A DNA stretch of 64,000 bases, from positions 169,797,759 through 169,861,758 of the forward strand of contig CM060962.1 of the NCBI GenBank assembly GCA_030765045.1, written 5' to 3'. Below, in pieces: positions 57,629 through 64,000 of the stretch. The DNA comes from Tenodera sinensis. Its lineage: Eukaryota; Arthropoda; Insecta; Mantodea; Mantidae. A model generated the notes under the pieces. It was not told where the DNA came from, searched no databases, and was given only the letters and a program-made list of their open reading frames with translations. Made by a program: the position numbers and the translations under genes. Numbering within the stretch: position 1 is the first letter of the stretch; every line of letters starts with the position of its first letter.

Positions 57629-58871
57629 GTAAACAACTGGAGGCTACAAAGGCCTCGTTAAACAATCATGATAGCCTTACATTTCACTAAATTAATTTCC
57701 TGTACAACTGAGTATTGGAAATTTGTTTAAACAATTGCTTATCTCCAATCACTTTTGTTCTTCCGCGGGCAGAATGTTTCATAGCTTCGTGTATTCACTG
57801 AAAACTATCGTTATGTCAGTATTAGCTGAGTGAATCGCTCAGTAGTAAACTGTAAAGAGAACTCTTAAAACATCTTATTTAATCACTGGTTAGCCTTACT
57901 GACATGCTTTTCTCATTTACGATAAGGCCAAAATGTTCCCTGGTTATGTGACTTAAACGGTTAACGTGATTTTCATACTTTTCGTAAAGCAACACAAATT
58001 TGCATTTCTTTCGGTTTGAAAGAACAGCACTGAGTTGGGTTTCGTGAGAATTTCAAACAGACACGCTATTGGGGTTGCCGTAGGTTGATCTCTGTAAATG
58101 GCAGAGGCATCAATAGTCATACAATTGTTGGTCTCTAAGCATGCTTAGTTTGGAATTATTCTTGCCCGCATTCACGTTTTTAAGACAGACGTTTCAAAAG
58201 CTTCTGATCCAGGATCTGGAATTAGTACTAGTAAATGGTAATATCGCACGGACATGTAGTTTGCTGTTTGACTGCATTACCTGATTGGTTAATGACTTTG
58301 TTCTATTGCAGCCGCTAGCTATATGGGCAGAGCTTCTGGATTTAACACATGCCAAAGATATTTTCCGATTATAACTGTTCAAAGAGTATACCAAGATGAA
58401 AATGCCACACTAGAGGTACAAGCATCAACTCTGTCCTTTCGCGTTTAGAGATCTCATGGCCAGCGGCTGCCACGGTGGAACATTCTATCCAACGCTCCGG
58501 CCAAGACTAAGGCTCAAACTTTGTTACGGTGACAGTGCAACTGCATGTTAGATCACATCTGCTATGTTCACCCCAACTTACCAAACTGATTTTCCGTGGT
58601 AAAGTGAAGTAAAGTCTGAGAATATCTGTTCATTATTGGTTTGCAATCGGTCTTCGGTCAGAATCCGCACTTCCTATTTATTCTCTAAAAGCTCGATTTT
58701 TCAAATCATGTGCCATTAAAAAACCTGATCCTTCCAGATTATAAAAATGTATGGTTGAAGTACGTTTCAGTCCCTAAAGGCTTTAAATTTGGAATTTAAG
58801 TATGGCTGCGTTGTTTCTACACCTTCTTTAAATCCCAGCTATCTTCGTAACTACTCCTCATTAAACTAACC
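57629..58871. other. No gene recognised
   Basis: About 1.2 kb without recognised repeats or coding motifs. Confidence 0.4.
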
Positions 58872-59043
58872 CCTAGCACAACAGTCCTTCGCGAGCCAGG
58901 GCTTACCGTCCGGCCTCTGCATCGCCCACCTCTGCGCACTACAGGCGTCATGAGCGGAGTGCAGAACTGGAGGGTAGGACATGGTCAGTGCCCCGAGCTC
59001 TCCTGGCCGATTGTACGACCTTCGCGACCTGTTGTAACTACTC
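58872..59043 (-). repeat. GC-rich repeat Z, copy c
   Basis: The complement reads CTACCCTCCAGTTCTGCACT, CATGACGCCTGTAGTG, GATGCAGAGGCCGG and GGGTTAGTTT, aligning with 45900-46045. Confidence 0.65.
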
Positions 59044-59091
59044 GTGTTATCCATAAAATACTTTTCGTAAATATTTGACAGGCACTAGTTA

Positions 59092-59358
59092 TCCTTGAAT
59101 TAACGTAACTTGGGTGTTCTAACAGTTTCCTCGGCGTGCGTTACGCACGTAGCAGGGAAGTGGCACAGCGGTCTGTTGTGATGACAATCTGGCTTGATAT
59201 TGAAGTAGTTAATAGATTTCGCTACGGGATTGCGTGGCCACGGCTACTTCAAGATCAAACCTGGTTGTCATGACAACAAACCACTGCGCCACTCCCCAAA
59301 CACGTGCGTAACGCACGCCGAGGAAACTGTCAGAATCCCCAAGTTACGTTAATTCAGG
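59092..59358. mobile_element. Foldback MITE with ~115-bp terminal inverted repeats
   Basis: The left arm (TTGAATTAACGTAACTTGGG ... TTTCCTCGGCGTGCGTTACG ... TTGAAGTAG) pairs with the right arm (CTACTTCAAG ... CGTAACGCACGCCGAGGAAA ... AAGTTACGTTAATTCAG), at about 85% by eye, leaving only a ~40-bp loop. TA flanks both ends (59090-59091 and 59359-59360). It has no coding capacity and could fold into a long hairpin. The TA flank suggests a Tc1/mariner-type driver, but that is not proven. Confidence 0.85.
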
Positions 59359-59559
59359 TATAAGACCGTGCATTCGCCTAAATTGGCAGTCCTGGAGCAT
59401 GATACCCATTTGTTCTCAGTGTGTTTTAAACAGTTTTGCTAAATATATTGTGTTTTCAAATTCTTTTCCTTTATTTCGGGATCGTTTAGTTATTTTTACT
59501 TCTCCCAAATAATTTGTAAAGGCAAATAGAATCAGTGTTTCATCCAAGGCGTAAGTTTA

Positions 59560-60165
59560 GGAGAAATCATTCATTTAAAGGCCTCAATAGCAAAGACAAT
59601 GAAGTTCCACTAACCCCTGAAAATGAGAAAGTTATAGTTTCCTCAGGTAGTGCTCATTATCTCAGAAGAGGCAGGAGTAATAGCACATATTATTCTCCAC
59701 GTATACCAGGAACAATATCTCAATAGGCAACAACCAAAAACAAAGATTTTCCGGAATGTTGAAATGCATTTACATACAGCAGCTAATATACAAGAATGCC
59801 CCTTGTTACAGGTACCAGCAACATCCGCTGTTAATGCAGAATCTCTTTTGAGTGTCATCCTAAATATTTCGCTTACTAGTTCACGGGAAGTTGATCAAGA
59901 GGTCAATATAAACCATTCATCTGTAGTACAAATAATGAATGCTAAGAAGTTTCATCAATATCACTTGCTCCTACACCAAGCACTTCACGGAGAGATTTCG
60001 AAGCTCAAGAAACTTGTGAATGGATGCTGAGACGAATAGGAAATACATGAATGTCTGATGTGTAATCTTGGGTGACCATCTTGTGGACCACTTTTCTTCC
60101 TGGGACAACAAGAGTTACCTGGAGCTTCTCAGTAATGAGCTCCCCCTTATTATAGGGAAACAGCT
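59560..60165 (+). pseudogene. Insect-type DDE transposase fossil (helix-turn-helix half plus start of catalytic half)
   Basis: From 59650: SEEAGVIAHIILHVYQEQYL, NRQQPKTKIFRNVEMHLHT, then SSREVDQEVNINHSSVVQIM and FHQYHLLLHQALHGE. After a frameshift (about 59985) it reads RDFEAQETCEWMLRRIGNT. This order (Y-x-E-x-F-P-x-R-x-x-P, a S-x-R-x-I-A...S-x-x-x-V-x-x-I-L helix-turn-helix, Y-P-Y-H-x-x-x-x-Q-x-L, D-F...F-C-x-W) is that of a transposase family abundant in insects, probably IS630/Tc1/mariner-related. At 60067 the catalytic half starts with GDHLVDHFSSW / CGPLFFLG in two frames, so the first-Asp region is deleted. Confidence 0.7.
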
Positions 60166-60529
60166 TATCGCCAGTTCCCAAGAATTCAATATGATCGACA
60201 TTACACTAAACTGCAGTGGACATTACACCAAAAAGCAGTTCTGGCAACTTACATTGTAAATTTACTTCAATTTTTACTTAATTTACATTGTAAAATTATT
60301 ATTTCTAACCTCAAATATCACAGGATTAAAGGAACATCTTTCAAACGATAATAATACTTGAACATCGTTGCGACATAACGCATGATGAACCTACACACCT
60401 TTGGAAAATTTTGTCCTGCAATAACACTGGATAAAATCACTTCCGAACGCTAAATATCGTAATACAGTTAATGCACTACTGTATCGCGAACACAAAAGTA
60501 ACAGTAACTGTAAATACATATAAAACAAT

Positions 60530-60561
<32 letters not shown>

Positions 60562-62237
60562 CACGTACACACGAGAACTACAATGTCGTCCACGGATTAA
60601 TACATCGTCTAAACAGAATCTTGTTGCCAGTTGCCTTCTCTGCAACGGGTTCACAAATAAGGGCTTCTATGGCAACATAACGGATGCAATAATAACGGCC
60701 GTAGCTTTACTACGGTTACATTTTTACGAGCAGTTTGGATGTACTAATGTAACGTAACAGATGGAATATCACCAATTATAGCCAGACCAGTTCATAACGG
60801 GGGGAAAATGTCACGGTTGGTTTTTGGGGCATTCCAATAAGCTGTTTTCTCTATACTAGAGAATGTGCCACTGCAGGAGCGAATGACAATGTTGTTTCAG
60901 CACGAAGTCCATGACCGTCTGCAGTCATCTTAATGCGACACTTGATTAGAAAAAGGACCTGCCTCCTGTCAAGCCAGATTACCTTATCTAACACCTAACT
61001 TCTTCCTTCGGAGTTACTTAAAGTAGATCGTTTGTGCGGAAGTGCTATAAGATAGAGAAAGCGCCAAAGTATTACTGTGGGTTGTGTATCAGTTATTCTC
61101 ACCATGCTACACCAAGACGGAAGTTTCATTCAACAGCGTGCCCAAAGTGTACATTAACAATGATGCTCATCATTTCGACCACTTCCCTAGTGTTGTGTTT
61201 GAGGATTAGAACTTATTAAATAAAAAGGCTCTTTTAGGGATACAAATATATACCAACATGAGATGACATTAACAACGAAATACACTTCTATGCACTGCAT
61301 CAAAGAAACAAAATTGTAAAAGTATTCAAACTTCCATGGTAGACTACAAAAAGTTGTTTTCTTATCATCTTATTTAAAAATGTATAATTCTTGTTTCTTT
61401 ACATCAAATATATCTATGTCGCTTTTAAACACTTTCGTACCTGCATTTTACCAATAAAAACACTAAACAGTAACAGCATATTAAATACAAATACAAATAA
61501 TAATTGCAAATTAAAATAATAACAATGTTAAAGATAATTTATACTAAGGTCATTTATGACTATTACAACCCAATAATGGAGCTAGAACAAACAGGTGATT
61601 CTTTTACTGTAGACAGACTATTTATAAACACCAAAAATCAACTGTTAATTTGATATAATAGTATTTGTTTGTTCCAGTATACATTTTGTGTTGTGCAAAC
61701 GTCAGCTGTGAAATTCCCAGTGTACTAAAAGGCAATGCTAAAACATCTGCTATATTATTATTTCGTTGAGCGTGCAAGCAAATATATAGCTAGAACCTAC
61801 TACAGGCACCCATGTTTTCATGTTGGGGTATAAACTGCAGATTGCATAACACTTTAAAGGTAGGGGTGACTGGCTCACGTGGTATATACACCTATTATTA
61901 CATCCAATCCAGTTCCCATTTATCGCTTGATATACTGTTGCCTGGATGTACAGTATTGTTTTCATGCTCCAAGGATGTGTTGACTCTCTGAATAATGCAG
62001 AGTTAATACCAGTTAGATTCTAACAATGAAAAAATAACACTGACTTTGGGGTGAAGTAACGCCGATTTTCACAAAAAAAAGTAATACAGCATTTATAGAT
62101 CCTTACTAGTGACTTCATAGAGATACTAAAGGTAACAGTAGACAAAGGAGCGCCTCGCCAATAGGAGAGTGCGTACTACTCAATATTCAGTTTCAATAGA
62201 GCTACTTATGCTATTCTCAGCACAGCTTACTAATTAT
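60166..62237. other. No gene recognised
   Basis: About 2 kb. An A homopolymer (60536-60561) is present. A 61-codon ORF (61034-61219) has scattered Cys/His but no consistent zinc-finger spacing. The rest is AT-rich and unassigned. Confidence 0.4.
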
Positions 62238-63439
<1,202 letters not shown>

Positions 63440-63443
63440 TTAT

Positions 63444-64000
63444 GTAAACAATAATAATAAGCCACATATTTCTGCTTCTAATTTACAACTCTCACCTTAC
63501 TATATCTTTGTAAATACTGGCAGTTTTGTGCAGGCCAGAATGTTACAAAGGCATCAGAATATTGTGGGTTCGCATATTTCATAAAACATTAGTGTGAAGT
63601 ATGTATACACTAAGTTTATGATAAAGTAAGATATTTCGTAGGATATGTCACTTGAACTGGTTTTATGAAACATACTCGTAAATCTGTAGGCGTATGCAGT
63701 TACCATTTATCATGTGTCACCTGTAATATTAAGTTTTATGAAACAAGGCTCTATTCGGAAACTTCAGAGCAATTGACCTTTCAGTTGTAACCTTACTTAT
63801 CGAATATAGGTTGAAAGATCCAATAACATATACTAGAAAAAATATTTTCCGCACAGTCTGTAAGAGCTTTGATTATACTTGTATGACATAACATAAACCT
63901 CTTAAGCTTCATGGCAGTGACAGCAATGGAGTTGGCATGTGGCAATGAATAATCCTTTTCATTGACGAAGCATCATTTCATTTGAGTGACTGCATTAACT
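63444..64000. other. No gene recognised
   Basis: AT-rich sequence to the window end. Confidence 0.4.

Noticed and set aside
61034..61219. Cys-containing ORF resembling a zinc finger
   Set aside because: Cys/His spacing does not fit any finger class and neighbouring frames give no continuation.

Overview
This window looks like intergenic, repeat-dense chromatin from an animal nuclear genome, AT-rich overall. I find no host protein-coding gene, rRNA or free-standing tRNA that I can support. The transposase, LINE and gag fossils and the tRNA-derived SINEs suggest an arthropod, perhaps a large-genome hemimetabolous insect. That is inference from element types, and another invertebrate is not excluded. 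Nearly every long ORF is an artefact of a tandem repeat (GGCA-type minisatellite, ACTC/ATTC satellite, TTA, GT or CA tracts).

Layout. 1-5 kb: a SINE, a dispersed repeat, AT-rich repeat family Y, a TTAA-flanked piggyBac-type MITE (3232-3693) and a G-rich minisatellite (4019-4919). 5-15 kb: a tRNA-derived SINE with a 12-bp target duplication, a solo-LTR-like copy, several copies of a ~0.9-kb family I call X, and a pogo/Tigger-type transposon (10332-12186, perfect 18-bp ends, TA duplication); two ~375-bp arms in inverted orientation lie about 4.2 kb apart around the pogo element. 17-26 kb: a gypsy-like gag fossil, degraded X copies, a SINE nested in X, a second solo LTR, and a LINE reverse-transcriptase fossil split by a (TTA)n-bearing insert and a SINE. 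28-36 kb: X, a SINE, a four-unit ~235-bp tandem array, a DDE-transposase fossil, and two LINE 3' ends, one interrupted by X. 37-48 kb: more SINEs, a hairpin, a promoter-like site with a heat-shock-element array and TATA box, X, family Y, and a GC-rich repeat Z. 48.9-51.6 kb: a ~2.4-kb satellite with a SINE fragment inside it. 52-64 kb: a partial LTR, an internally deleted piggyBac element with TTAA duplications, a second pogo fragment, a 120-bp tandem duplication, a foldback MITE, another transposase fossil, and a solo LTR enlarged by ~590 bp of (TTA)n.

How the parts relate. The window is a nested record of invasions rather than a gene cluster. At least four SINE families (here S1-S4) appear, three of them with clear tRNA promoter boxes; S1 and short S2 share a TTAAAC-type 3' tail with the LINE, which suggests shared retrotransposition machinery. 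The LTR family carries a CRE (TGACGTCA) and TATA box in three of five copies. The items most worth follow-up are family X, the repeated binding-site-like motif of the pogo element, the ~97% identical inverted arms, the alternative-tail SINE family, and the heat-shock-type promoter near 39.1 kb. Family names X, Y, Z, R5, S1-S4 and L1-L5 are mine, defined only by comparison within this window.
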